64,000 nt of DNA, from positions 310,001 through 374,000 of the forward strand of contig BSBK01004085.1 in NCBI GenBank assembly GCA_027943335.1. The letters are read 5' to 3'. The position numbers and the translations under genes were made by a program. Shown in pieces: positions 23,161 to 34,440 of the stretch. Positions within the stretch are counted from its first letter, which is position 1. Each line of letters opens with the position of its first letter. The DNA comes from Chamaecyparis obtusa (taxonomy: Eukaryota > Streptophyta > Pinopsida > Cupressales > Cupressaceae). The notes under the pieces were generated by a model that saw only the letters and a list, made by a program, of their open reading frames with translations, had not been told where the DNA came from and searched no databases.

Positions 23161-25115
23161 CAAAAGGATACAACTAATTCAAAATGGAAGGCTATTGATG
23201 ATATCCTTGGACCTTCCTCTTACATGGGACTTATGTATTAAATCCCTATCGACACTACTATTTTCCTATCAATTGATGGTCTTAAGGATCCAAAAGTCTA
23301 CATTGATTGTCATGACCAAACCAATATGTTAGCATATGATTGGAACAACCATAATATGCATGATTCTGAGTCTTCTTCGGATAAAGAACCTATAGAAGAG
23401 GAAATTATAAAATGCTAATAAAATAAACACTTCCATAAGGTGATGAAAGCTATTATGAATTGGGACAAAGACATATACTTTTTGCATCTTGCTTCTATGG
23501 GTATAAAGCTTCCTCCCCACTTTGACATAGAGCACTTGATACACAAAGAGGAGGAATCTCCTATCACACTCCTCAACAAAAAACTCCAAGAATTGCACTA
23601 TGAGCTCTCACAACTTAGAAAGGACAAGGAAAAATCATCCAACAAGTATTCACTTGAAGCTATATGTCCATTCCCCTTTGACAAAGGCCTCTATATGCCA
23701 CCCTTCCCGCCTAAGGTGGAAATTCTTAAATATGAAAAATATGATAGCAATGGAGATCTCCAAGATCATGTGAGATAATTTTGTGCACTTAGTATGGAGT
23801 TCATGCATGAATAAAGCTATCTCATGAGACTCTTTCCTCGAAGTCTTGGTGGACAAGCTATGAGCTGGTTCACCTCGCTTTCCCCTGGCATTAAAATATT
23901 TGATGAGGTGGTTCATAAATTCATCCAACAGTACTCTTATAATATCTCCCACACTATTACCATGCTTGACCTATACAACAAAAAGCAACATGTTAGAGAG
24001 CCCTTTGTTACCTTCCTTCAGAGGTGGCGAAGGATGTTTGTAGATACCCTCATCAAATTCATGAGACTGAAAAAATTGACATATTTATAAACACCCTGGT
24101 CTTGGAAATGAACTATGCTTTGTAAATGCAGACTCATACCTCTTTTGACAGATTGGTTGAGGATGATATTTGCATATAATATGTCCTTGTTTGGAAGGGA
24201 TAAATCACCCTGCAACATAAAGATCATAAATCTTCCTCTAAAATCATCACAACAAGGATAAGCATAAATTCTAGACTAAGCTAAGGATATTGTCAATGAA
24301 AAAATTATGGGTGCAACCTCCACATCTAATTCTAGAAAACCCAAAGAGCCAACATTTAATCTCTCCAGTGGTATTCAAGAAACAAAGGCTAATAAGAGTA
24401 CTCAACCAAGCTCTAATCCTGAGGGTTATAGAGATAGACCTTGGATTCCTAGGCCTAAATGAGAATTCAATCCACTTGGAGAGTTACTTGAGAATTCTCT
24501 AAAAATACTTTTGGATAATAAGATAATCTTATTTCCAAATGACTCAAAGCCCTATAATCTTGAGACTAAGCCTAAGTGGTGGAACAATAACCACTATTGC
24601 GAATATAATTGCAACAAAGGCCACAAGACTAATGGCTGCATAAAAATCAAGCATTTAGTCTAGGATTTTATTGATAACAAGACCATTGTGATTGATGCTC
24701 CTCAAGAGAACACTGATCAAAAGGAATTTAAAGATCCTTTTCCTAAGTATGAAAAGGGGGAATCGTCTAATCCACAAGAAAATAAGGTAGGTTACACTTA
24801 CTCAGACAATATCATTGTGATCCACATGCTTGAGTCCTCTAACCACACTATCAATGTTATCAAGCCCAAAAATATGACTCAAGCTGAATCTTCCAACATA
24901 GTGACTTGATCCCAAGGTAAGGTTACCTTGCGAGGAGCAGGTTCTTCCTCCTCTTCTAAACAAACAATGACCCAAGGGTCTAAAAAATACCAACTACATC
25001 TTCAATGAATAACTATAATCTAGTTGACTAGCTTCAACACATGTGATCTCATATATCAATTCTAGAATTTTTTAAAATCTCTCTTGTGCATTGACAGATT
25101 CTTGATCAAGCCCTC
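23161..25115 (+). pseudogene. Ty3/Gypsy gag (broken)
   Basis: The gag polyprotein of the large Gypsy element is recognisable across the segment. It has an acidic stretch and coiled region ending LNKKLQELHYELSQLRKD, then PFPPKVEILKYEKYDSNGD. The capsid (retrotrans_gag) core follows: LMRLFPRSLGGQAMSWFTSL, FDEVVHKFIQQYSYN and EPFVTFLQRWRRM. A nucleocapsid-like Cys/His motif lies near 24595-24645 (YCEYNCNKGHKTNGC). Stops interrupt it at 23776, at 23812 and repeatedly after 24086, and there is a frameshift near 24060. Several stops sit where the frame expects Gln. The reading frame runs straight into the 5-bp target site (CCCTC, 25111-25115) of the next insertion and resumes at 30083. Confidence 0.88.
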
Positions 25116-26012
25116 TATTGGGACTCAAATTTCAATTTTGAGATACCATGTAAAACGCTTGCTAAAGTGCTCCTTTTGGTCTAAAATGCACATTTGAAAG
25201 GGTGTTTTCAGGTCCTGTAATGAGTGGAGAATGATTTGATACCTTGTTTATGTCTCTTTGATTCAAATTAAGCTTTCATTTTATAGTTTGAAATGGGTTT
25301 TCATTAGTTTGTTTCTAGGAGGTCTCTAAGTTAGAAAATTGCTAAGTGTGAAATTCACCGGGAAGGGCCAGTTGAGGGTTGAATAACTTGAATTCTAATG
25401 AGTGTCATGAAAATCCAAGAGTGGGGATGTTTTTAGTGTACTTCAATCAACCTATGTTTCTGATTTTAGGTCACAGTGACAAGTTTTGATAGGTCTTTTG
25501 TTTCCCCTTCTGGAGGTGTTTTCTTGGATCTGTATCTTGCACTTTTCATAGTTTTGCCGGGAGCCATGTTTGTGAAGCTATATCTGATACCCGGTATTTG
25601 GTAAAGATGAATTAATGATGGATCTCTATTGTAGGCATGTTCCTCTTCTGGCCTGTCCATTTTTAGCCCCTGGTGACTCCGTTTCAGTACTTTTCAAAGC
25701 CAAATCCATTTCCAGTTTTCACTGTTTTGCTGAAACCCAGAAGTTCAGAAGTTTTAAGGGCTATATTTGACAGTGTGTAAAAGAAACTTGTGTGATCCAA
25801 TGAGCGAGATAATGATTGGGTCATGTTGCAATCATGAAGCACCATTTTGCAGAGTATTAGAATGTGGGTCAAAGTTCATGCATGTTTGGTGGTGGGGCTA
25901 GGTCAGGTGATTATGTCAGTTTTTAAAGCCAGTTCTTGAGGCCACTTGTGCATTCTAGGCACATTGCAAGAAGGGTTGTTTTGGCATTTCGGTGATTTGG
26001 GTATGATTGTGA

Positions 26013-27206
26013 ATTAGATTCAAAGAGTGCAAAGGGAAACGTAAACAGAAAGAAGACATATTGAGAGCAGATTCAAACAAATTTGACTCTATATTTAGCA
26101 AGGTTGAAAGCTTGCATAAACTTGGGCAAAAAAACATCGAGCCAAGTAAGACAATTAAAGTTCATAATCAACATTTTGATGACTTTGAAGGTAGAGGTAG
26201 AAAGGGGTCAATAGTTGTTACTGAATCAAAGGAGAAAACCCGTATTCAATTTAAGGGAAATTCAGTGTTGCAAAAGAGAAAATGGGATGCTTTTGAAGAA
26301 GAGAATGATGCAAGACATGGCTTGGGGGATGGTGAATATATATCAAAAGAAGTGGTGTTACCAATGAAAGTAAAAGGCAAGAGGAAGTGGGGTGAGGAAG
26401 CATTAGACATGTTTGTTGACAAGAAAGATCGTAATGATAATGATAAGTTAGAACGGACAATATTTATTGGTAAGCTGCCTCTGGGGTTTAAGAGCAAAAA
26501 GCTGATAAAAGAATTTTCTCAGTTTGGGGAGGTCAAATCACTTCGGTTATGATCTGTTCTCATTGTGGATAAAAAACTACCAAGAAAGGGAGCAATACTC
26601 AAAGGAAAGGTCAATGATTCCATTAACAGTGTCCATGCATACATTGTCTTTAAAGATGCACAATCAGTAAATGTTGCCTTGTCACACAACATGACAGAGT
26701 TCAATGGAAACCATATTCGTATGGATTGAGCACTTCCACCTCGCAAGAAACTTAAAGATGGAAATCATTTCATCTATGATACAAGGAGGACTGTATTTGT
26801 TGGGAATCTTCCATTTGATGAGAAGGTTGAGGAACTATATCAACTATTTGTTGGAATTGCACCTATGGACTCTAGTGTTGAAGATGTTTGGGTTATAAGA
26901 GATCCTCAAACAAGTATGGGAAAAGGCATTGCGTATATTTTGTTCAAGAGCGTGGATGCTGCTAAACTGGCTCTAAAGAAGAAAGACTTGAAGATAAAAG
27001 ATAGAAGCCTTAGGTTGTGTAAGGCATAGCCTGATTCAAATGGAAGACCATAGACAACATCGACTTCTAGATCGAGATCTGATGCGACTCCAAGAGCTAA
27101 AGCATTGAATAGGAAACATCCTGCTAAATCAAGGGAGTTGTCAAATACACCCTTACAAAAGAAGATTGCTAGCTCAAGACAAAACAAACCAATGAACCCA
27201 GTGTAA
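26013..27206 (+). pseudogene. RBM34/Nop12-like RNA-binding protein, intronless pseudogene
   Basis: One continuous frame runs from about 26013 to a TAA at 27204. It has a basic N-terminus, RRM1 starting RTIFIGKLPLGFKSKKL with LIKEFSQFGEVKSLRL, SINSVHAYIVFKDAQSV and HNMTEFNGNHIRMD, then the linker LPPRKKLKDG. RRM2 follows: RRTVFVGNLPFDEKVEELY, VEDVWVIRDPQTSMGKGIAY and LKIKDRSLRLCKA. A Ser/Arg/Lys-rich tail ends KKIASSRQNKPMNPV. This order matches plant homologues of nucleolar RBM34/Nop12 (pre-25S rRNA maturation). No introns interrupt it, which suggests a retrocopy. In-frame stops are TGA 26550, TGA 26727, TAG 27027 and TAG 27051. All are one C-to-T step from Arg or Gln codons. No clear start codon or poly(A) tail remains. 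Confidence 0.88.
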
Positions 27207-28094
27207 AGTATGAAGGGGCATCCAGCACAAGAAGATAGGGGGTGGGCTGGTCACATTTTATGAGTATTACATAAGCACTTGTTGGAAACATCATGAAGTA
27301 ATAAACAGGGAGCCCACACATCATCAAGAATGGGCACAGCCAGTGTTAATTAAGTGAAGTGCGTAGATGCCAGGCAAGCAAAGAGGAGGCTGGCACTTAA
27401 TAAATGGAGGGATCTGCTTATAAAATAATGGAGGAGGAAGCTACCGGCATGTCAAGTGTGAAGGCCATTTGCAAATAAGTAGATGCTACGTGAGCGGCCA
27501 GTCACCAAAAGGCCAACGTAAAGAGCAAACTTTGAAGGGGCGTGTCCAAAATCAAATAGATACGCGACATAGTGCACTCAACCGGTCATTCAAATGACCT
27601 CAGGATGAGAAAATTGTGGAAAGAGTGCTTTGTGTATGTATATAGCATTTAGCGCTAGTGGAGGCACGTGGGAAGGAAGAAGCGTGGAAGAGAGAATCAG
27701 AGGACATAGGCAGCGCACAAGCTGGGAAGATATAGCTAATGCATTGGGGACTTTATCCCACATTGACTCTGTTTGGTACTTTCTAAACATTTAAATATGC
27801 AAACACTTTTATATAAAGTAAACAAGAAGCCCATGGACTACTTGGCAGGCCTTGTGGCTATGGGTTTAAATGTGCGGTGGGGCCCATGTTATTTTGGAAC
27901 AGAGTGCTGAAGAGGCTTTAAAAACCTCAAAGTTATTTATCCCACATGCACGCCAAAAGGGGCGTTTGAGGTGAATATAAGCAATAAGGAAAACATAAGA
28001 GATAAATGATGAGTGGAGGCTATGCCCATGTGAACGCTCAAATCTACCTCGGTTTCTATGCCCACGCCTAGATAGAAGTAAATTTTACAGAGTG
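27207..28094. other. Non-coding middle part of the insertion
   Basis: No gene seen. It is more GC-rich and G-rich than the surroundings, with scattered phrases such as GGCCAGTCACC and GGCACGTGGG. It lies between the RBM34-like pseudogene and the hairpins, inside 25116-30082. Confidence 0.4.
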
Positions 28095-28140
28095 GTCACA
28101 TGATCACATGGGCCATTTCTGGCCCATGCGATCATGCGAC
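28095..28140. repeat. Hairpin copy 1
   Basis: Imperfect inverted repeat: the left arm GTCACATGATCACATGGGCCA pairs with the right arm TGGCCCATGCGATCATGCGAC across a 4-base loop. The same structure recurs at 28546-28593. One arm is better preserved, as if two C/G positions had mutated in the other. Confidence 0.8.
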
Positions 28141-28164
28141 AAGGTGACACGTGGTGGGTTCTCG

Positions 28165-28435
28165 TGAGTTCGCTAAATGGTTAGCCGGCAGAAGAAAATA
28201 TCTGGCGAATTGGAGAATAAGCTGCAATCACGTGTTTGCTAAGTAGTTGACAGTTAAGGCCAAGCATTCCGCGATTTGGAGATGCTGCAGTCGCGTGTTC
28301 GCCGAATAGTTGGCGGTCAAGGTAAAACATCTAGTGACTTAGAGAACTACTTAGTCGCCTATTCTCTGAATTCCCGGCGGTTAAGGTAAGACATTTAGCG
28401 AATTGGAGATTGTAGTCACTAGTTCACCAAATCAA
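28165..28435. repeat. About four diverged ~65-bp tandem repeats
   Basis: The phrases GAATTGGAGA / GATTTGGAGA / GACTTAGAGA / GAATTGGAGA recur at spacings of about 65 bp. Each is followed by a variant of TAGTCGCGTGTTCGCCGAAT and GGCGGTTAAGGTAAGACAT. It is an old, degenerate minisatellite between the two hairpins. Confidence 0.7.
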
Positions 28436-28545
28436 ATCAAGCCTATGCACTCAATAGCATTGTGACATGTGGCATCCAGGTGGAGATGAGGTGGGCCAAT
28501 AATTTTGGGCAAATTGCTGAGAGATGCGTGCCACAGATTGACGGT

Positions 28546-28593
28546 GGTCGCATGATCTCATGGGCCATTTTTGGCCCATGCGATCATGCGACC
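28546..28593. repeat. Hairpin copy 2
   Basis: The left arm GGTCGCATGATCTCATGGG pairs with CCCATGCGATCATGCGACC across a short GCCATTTTTGGC-centred loop. It is a near-perfect stem of about 22 bp with one mismatch. The sequence is about 90% the same as the hairpin at 28095-28140. Confidence 0.82.
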
Positions 28594-30082
28594 AGGCCGC
28601 CATGTGGTGATGTGGTGACATGACGAGAATGTCCAAGTGGAGACACAGGCCAACCAAACAGTGCCAAGTGGGAAAGGTGAAACGTGGTATCCAAGTGAAG
28701 ATGAGGTGGTAGGTCGACCGAATCAAATTGTGCCATGTGGCACATGTGGGACCCACCTGATTAAAATCAATTTGCAAGTTTTTAAACAAATTCATAAAGT
28801 CCAAACTTTATGTTATTTTCGAAATTTTGAATGTAACAAATTGGCTTGGGAGTTGGAATTTAAAAATGACCTTGAGGACTCATTTTTTGTCCAAATATGC
28901 AAGTGTAGTATACCGTTGGAAATGCCGCGAGACGACGGTTAGTTTGGTGCCATCAGAAGTCAGTTTTGGGAAAGCAGAAAGGAGCAGTAATTGATTTGTT
29001 TCCAAGATTAGTTTTGGTGGGAAATGAAGTAGTTTGCAAATATCAGATCAGCTTCAGAATCAGTGGCAGATGAGATGAGAGGAAGGTTGCAGATATTTTG
29101 GGGATAGACAGGTGTCGGTGATTGGAGTTTTTCTTCCATTCTCCTATATCTTGATTTTCTTCGGATTGTAATAGGAGGTTGAATTTTATGCTAGGACAGC
29201 TTCAGGCTTCTGAGTCTTGTATTTTTGTGTTCATAGTTTAGCAATGTACAGTTTCAGATAAGTTTTAATGAAAACAAGAGAATCCCTATTTAGTTCTTGT
29301 TGATGTCTTTGTATATTTGGTCTTGTTTCTTATGTGTCAGTTTGTAAGGCATTTTGATGCACTGGCTATAAGGTAGCTGTGATCTTGTTTTCAAGTTTCT
29401 TTCAAGGAGAGAGTCAGTCTTAAATACAAGATCTGAGAAGTTGAGATTTATATATGAATTTGATGTCCAGGTATTGAAATGAGAAGAATGATTTGCAAGG
29501 CATTCCATTCGGGTTTTGGAGTTTGGATTTAAGTTTTCTGGGATTGCATATTTGTTGACTCTGTTGCCCAATAGACAAGGCATTGGTCCTAGTTCGAATA
29601 GCAGTTTTTCTTCATCAAGCATTAATTGAAATCACTTTACTTTCCTATTATTATGAATTTTCATGTCTGATTGTATTCAGGGAGTACAATTCATTCTAGT
29701 GATTCCTTGTAGAGAGAATCAATGGGTTAACCTATTTGAGTTTCAAAGCTCAAAAAGAAGGAGTTTATCCTTGTCACATTTGCCATTTTTCTGCAATGAG
29801 TGTTTACTTTTGTTAATATCATGGATTGGCTTTCTAAGCTTTGCACAAGTTGCAGCAAAAGACATTAGTGAATCATTGTGAGAACCCCTAATCCACTATA
29901 GGATTTCATTGTGAAGTAGTGAGTCTAAAGATAGGTACACCTGCCTGGGTTTGTGGAGCCTGAAGTAGAAGAAGGACTTGGTGCTTATCAATTAGCCTTT
30001 TCCCTGTAAGAATCTGGAATTGGGAACTTGAGAGTCAAGCTTAATAGAGATATTGGTGATTCTACATGAAAAAGAGCTAACA
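28594..30082. other. Right part of the insertion, LTR-like
   Basis: No domain. The section 28929-29640 reads like transcribed, GT-rich LTR or UTR sequence and has the longest non-simple T-rich tracts. It ends at GAGCTAACA before the CCCTC target duplication. I looked for a second copy of 25116-26000 here and did not see one. Confidence 0.4.
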
Positions 30083-31774
30083 CCCTCTTAGAGACTAACG
30101 TTCCTAAGGACCTAGACATATAAAAATTATAGTCCATGGTCGGTCATCTTTCTTTCCCGCACTACTTGAACTTTTTGGAGGAATATGATAAATATGTTAG
30201 TCATCCTCACAACCAACCTCTCCACATTGAGGTCCTTATACACAATCATAGAGTAAAACAAATCTTTATAGATAGAGGTGCAGGTTTGAATATCTGCACA
30301 TTCAACTTGGTTAAAGCACTTTGGTTTTGAGAGAATTCTATTGAATCCAAAAGAAAGATTACAATTAATGCTTATGATGAAGAGAAACACGCTTCTAAGG
30401 GCATGATGGTCTTACCCATTTGAGTGGGTCCCATTCAAAGGGATGTCATTTGTCAAGTCTTAGATCTCCCACTCATGTACAAAATATTTCTTGGTAGATG
30501 ATGGATACTTGAAATATAGGCAGTACCATCAATGCATCAAATTTCCCCATAATGTAATTGAGGTCACTATTCCTACAGACTCAACATATACTTGCAACAA
30601 TGTTAAGAAAACTAAAAGCACGGTTTCACATAATAAAGTGGTGCTAAGGAACCAAGGGGCCGCAAGCTCAAGATAGGCTATACTTAATGACCTCAGAAAG
30701 AAGCTAAGTGTAAAAGATAACAAAATGGGAGAATACAAGATGGATACTTCATGTTCTATGATTAAACTTCCTACTTCACCTAAATCTTATGGTAGGCCAT
30801 CATCTTCTTTCCAACCTACTAGTACATCCACTCCAAAAATTCACAAATCCACTGGTATGGTCAAAGCAAAAAAGTATTTCACTGAGGAGAATGAGGATAA
30901 GGCAATCTTTCAATGACTATATAGAGGAGAATACCAAGAACATGAAGTGAAACGTGCTGAGATTTATCCTAAGAAATATGGTTTAGGCTAACAACTCATA
31001 CAAAAGATGGGATATGATGGGAAGAGTCCTCTTAGAAAAGGAAAAGGAATTTTTGAGCCTCTACATGTAGAATTATGTAACCCTAAGGATAAAATTGGGG
31101 TAGGGTACTATGAACAAAAGTTTAAACCATCATCTACAAATGGCCCTGTATTTGATAGATTCAAAGACTCTCACAATGAGGATGATGATACTATTCCTAG
31201 GCCATATGAAAGATTGCTGCGTATACCTACAAAAAATCCATGAGAACCTCACTTACCAATACACACCACCAACTAGTCTACTAAGGAAAATAATGAGGAG
31301 ACCACAATTAAGGAACAAATTAATGAGCATACATTAGTCATGTCACAAGAAGATGGACAACAACAAGAGAGTTCTAGAGAGGAAAGAAACCCTAACCGGG
31401 GGTAGCTTGTTGATATTGCAAACATCATAGGTCTACCTAGATTCATAGATATATCTAAAGAGATAAGACAACCTAGGTCATCATTCATACCTATGTTGGA
31501 TTATGGGAAAATCTCTCAAGTTATGAATGACCAAACACATAATCAAGAAATTGAAATAAAAGAAAGTCAATCTAATGAAACTGACTTAAATTTGAATGAA
31601 ACTAAAAGACAAGATGCAAATCAAGAGCATGATAATGAAGAAGCTCCTATGACTATAAATTAGTACTTGGGTTGATCTATTAGTAGCCAAACTGACTTGC
31701 ACGAGTATGAATGGGACTCCCTGTCTGATGCTCCGATAGACATAGAATTTGATGTAATTCACAAGTATGCACTT
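30083..31774 (+). pseudogene. Ty3/Gypsy protease, G-patch and linker (broken)
   Basis: The Gypsy frame resumes as TNVPKDLDI and SMVGHLSFPHYL, then the retropepsin-like core QPLHIEVLIHNHRVKQIFID followed by RGAGLNICTFNL. The active-site triad reads DRG where DGG is expected (AGA for GGA, a G-to-A change), so the protease is dead. Downstream, about 30725-30916 is a Ser/Thr/Pro-rich linker with KIHKSTGMVKAKKYF. A G-patch domain follows (YGLG, KMGYDGKSPLRKGKGIFEPL, 30978-31061), which is common between protease and RT in this Gypsy lineage. The acidic linker continues to about 31774. Many stops (30118, 30328, 30421, 30914, 31241 and others) interrupt it. The next domain, RT, is only found 31 kb further on. 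Confidence 0.87.
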
Positions 31775-31810
31775 GGGTATGTGCAAGATCATGAGGGGCC
31801 AAAAAGTGGC
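31775..31810 (+). repeat. Left inverted terminal repeat (candidate)
   Basis: It matches the reverse complement of 61800-61845: the first 29 bases differ at one position (GTGCAAG / GTACAAG). After a 10-base gap in the left copy, AAGTGGC matches again. It sits at the point where Gypsy-like coding sequence ends. Confidence 0.65.
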
Positions 31811-31899
31811 GATGTGAAAAACATTCACTTTTCACTCGTCCAAAAGCGCATGAAAGTGCTTGTTGACTTTTTAGTAGGCCTAGGTGTCAGTACACCTGG

Positions 31900-32060
31900 G
31901 AAAACCTGCCACCAAAGCACAAGCCTAATCGGGTACCCGATAACTGTGGCATAAATCCAAAACCCGCGAGCCCTTTTCCTCATTTCCTTGTGCGATTTTC
32001 TTAAGTTCTTTCCGCGATTTTTAGATACCCGATATATTTTCAGATACCTGATATTAGAAA
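31900..32060. repeat. Subterminal motif cluster (left)
   Basis: CAAGCCTAATCGGGTACCCGAT is present here (positions about 31917-31941), followed by AGATACCCGATAT and AGATACCTGATAT. The same GGTACC-centred motif recurs near 42566-42593 and 60960-60997. The last one is in inverted orientation and shares the CAAGCCTAATCG lead-in. Repeated subterminal motifs are typical transposase-binding sites, but binding here is inference. Confidence 0.6.
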
Positions 32061-32235
32061 CAACAAATTCAACTCCAAGCATATTCGGTAAGTAGTTATT
32101 TATATAATTTTTATTAATTTATTTCATTTTCATGCTAAATGTAACATTTAAAAAAAAAAATAGGATTTTGTATTTATATTTGTAATAATATATGAAATTA
32201 GATTGAAATTTAGATTTTTTTAAATTTAATCAGGC

Positions 32236-34251
32236 ATGGCTGACAACAATGAAGAAAATATCCCTCCCGCACCAAATAATGATCCCCAAAATAATCCCCC
32301 ACTTCAAAACCCTCCATCTTTACAAGATTTGATACAAGAAAATTTGAACACAATATGGGGTTTCCAAAACACATATCAAAATATACCTACATTAGGTCCC
32401 ATGCTTGCCACACTAAATAAAATTGTTGGAAACATTGACACACTCACGCATCAACATAATGCTGCTCTTCATTGGCGTGATGATATGCATGCCCAATTTA
32501 ATGATGAGCTTGACCATGATGGGATTGCGGCCCTTAATATAAGTAATGAAGATATAGCCACCCTTTTTGTCGATCCTAAAACTAGAATACCAATTGACTC
32601 AAAAAAGCCCAAATTATCAATAAAATGGTACACAAATGAAGCAATGCGCACAAATTTTTGGGATCGCTGGTGGATGGTTTTTGATAAACCACCCCATTGT
32701 AATTTGGAGGTCCCATTTTATTCCTTAAAAAATTGTATGCTGAGTTTGTGCTTGGTTACCATGTTGATTATTGGAGTATGAGGCCCAACATGGGCGTAGG
32801 TAGAGGAGCTCCTCAGACTAGGCCATCTTCCCAGTGCCGAAAGGCCACTACCTTTGTCCCCCCCATTGATGTCACACCTCCTCCTCCAGTGCAACATCCT
32901 GATATCATTGCAGAGGCTGCCTCACAGACTATTAGGGCCATTCATTTACTGAGTGATCAGTTGATCACTTAGACTAGGTCAGTGTTGCCTCCTTTGGATG
33001 CTACTGGCACATCGACAGCTTGTCCAAGTTCACATGTATGCGAGCCCCATATGTGCATTACGTGCAGGCATATGTGCCTCGGACTGCTTACTGATTCTAA
33101 TATATATCAATTTCATTATATTGATGAGGGGGATACAGGAGACGCAGCTGCAGAGGTTGCAACACCTCATGGAGCATCTACATCTCATGAGAGTGCTCAG
33201 GAGGTGCAGACAGAGTCATTGACTCCTGTTGATATGGTAAGAGTAAACATTATAAATAAATTTGTCACATGAATTATTTAATTTAAAAATAATTTATTTA
33301 TTTAGATTAGTTTTAATGATTGCATGTACTTATGTATATATATTTTTTCCATTTATGTTCAGTCGATGACACAGGAGGAGGTGAGACAGGTGGATGAGTC
33401 CACACTTTCGGCCATTTCATTTGGCCTTGATGACTATACGGTATATTATAAATTATGTACCCATTAGTTTTTTTTTATATCATTTGGTGTACATGCTTAA
33501 ATCTCTATCAATTAGAGCAATAAAATTCATACATTTACTAATATATATTGTCATCTTATTGTGTTCTTACAGGCTACAACCGATGTTAGTGGGGGGCATG
33601 AGAGGGTTCCTTCATCAATCGACAAAGGAAAGGTAGTTAATTGTTTAAGATTAATTATGCATGCATATGTATGCCACTTGTGTGTAGTAATAAATATTTT
33701 ACTTGCACTTTATTGTATAGGGTGTGGCTATCGATGAGGTCCCGACACCGGTTCGACAACGTAGGGTTACATGCATCTCAATTCAGAGTGATAGCCCTAT
33801 TGTACGTAGACTTTTACATATTGTTATTTGTATTTTGTAACCAAGTTTGCTATGATGAAGTACATTGATATATAATTGACAATGTTTTTACTCTCATAGG
33901 TTACTCCGACTGTGAGGGAGGGCCCACGAGAATCCTTCGTTTCTTTGTTGACCCAGCCCACTATTCCAGAGGAGGGATCGCCAGATGTAAGTTTTAATTT
34001 TAGTTCAATCAATTTGTAATTATATTATGCTATCATCCTATTTTGTAGATTTATTACTCTATGTTGCACCACTCTACTAATCTAATTATTGCAAATATAT
34101 ATTTATAGGTTAGAGTTGGTATTGCTGGCATGGTCCCTTCGCTACCCAAGACTTATGCTAGGACACTTGCTCATGGTAGGTGATCAAGAGACCAGGTACA
34201 AATATTTGTATTCAGTTATAATTTTAATTAAATTAGTGTTTGAAAATTATG

Positions 34252-34331
<80 letters not shown>

Positions 34332-34440
34332 AAATCATATAAAGTAAGCAATCTAACTTTGGTTTGAACTCATTTTTTATGCAAGATCAATCAGAGCCCA
34401 ACACTTCTTCAAAGAGGCTACATTTTAATGATCCCCCTAC
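32236..34440 (+). CDS. Multi-exon gene of unknown function in the DNA transposon
   Basis: The ATG at 32236 opens MADNNEENIPPAPNNDPQNN. Exon 1 runs to 33236 and includes a predicted helical part (LQDLIQENLNTIWGF), WDRWWMVFDKPP and, after a 1-bp frameshift in an A-run near 32731, LYAEFVLGYHVDYWSMRPN. A TAG (32970; CAG-to-TAG type) interrupts it. Then come short exons with canonical borders: 33363-33440, 33573-33632, 33721-33801, 33900-33986 and 34109-34179, and a last exon from about 34386. The four complete inner exons are all multiples of three and in phase (SMTQEEVRQVDESTLSAI; ATTDVSGGHERVPSS; PTPVRQRRVTC; PTVREGPRESFVSLLTQP). It faces the transposase-like gene and starts about 300 bp from the left subterminal motifs, as an accessory transposon protein would. 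No domain recognised. Confidence 0.6.
34254..34331. repeat. (AT)n-(GT)n microsatellite
   Basis: An uninterrupted compound dinucleotide run of about 78 bp. It lies in the last intron of the multi-exon gene and gives rise to a spurious Tyr-Ile/Cys-Val reading frame. Confidence 0.97.

Larger units (their letters stand above)
25116..30082. mobile_element. 4.97-kb insertion in Gypsy (solo LTR or non-autonomous LTR element)
   Basis: The Gypsy frame reads GATCAAGCCCTC up to 25115 and continues CCCTCTTAGAGACTAAC from 30083. Removing 25116-30082 and one CCCTC restores an uninterrupted coding phrase. A 5-bp target duplication is typical of LTR retrotransposons. The insert begins TATTGGGACTC (TGTTGGG with one G-to-A change would be canonical) and ends GAGCTAACA, so its ends form the TG..CA-type pair TGTTGG/CTAACA. 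I found no second LTR copy and no gag or pol inside. The insert is therefore either one very long solo LTR or a non-autonomous element. It carries the RBM34-like pseudogene (26.0-27.2 kb), tandem repeats and two related hairpins in its middle. Confidence 0.75.

Noticed and set aside
31775..31960. Continuation of the Gypsy polyprotein across the left inverted repeat (GYVQDHEGPKSGDVKN)
   Set aside because: The frame is open, so I kept it as an alternative, but the same bases recur inverted at 61.8 kb next to the other Gypsy block. Transposon ends explain this more simply.
34089..34367. 92-codon frame with Tyr-Ile and Cys-Val runs
   Set aside because: Its C-terminal half is the translated (AT)n(GT)n microsatellite.
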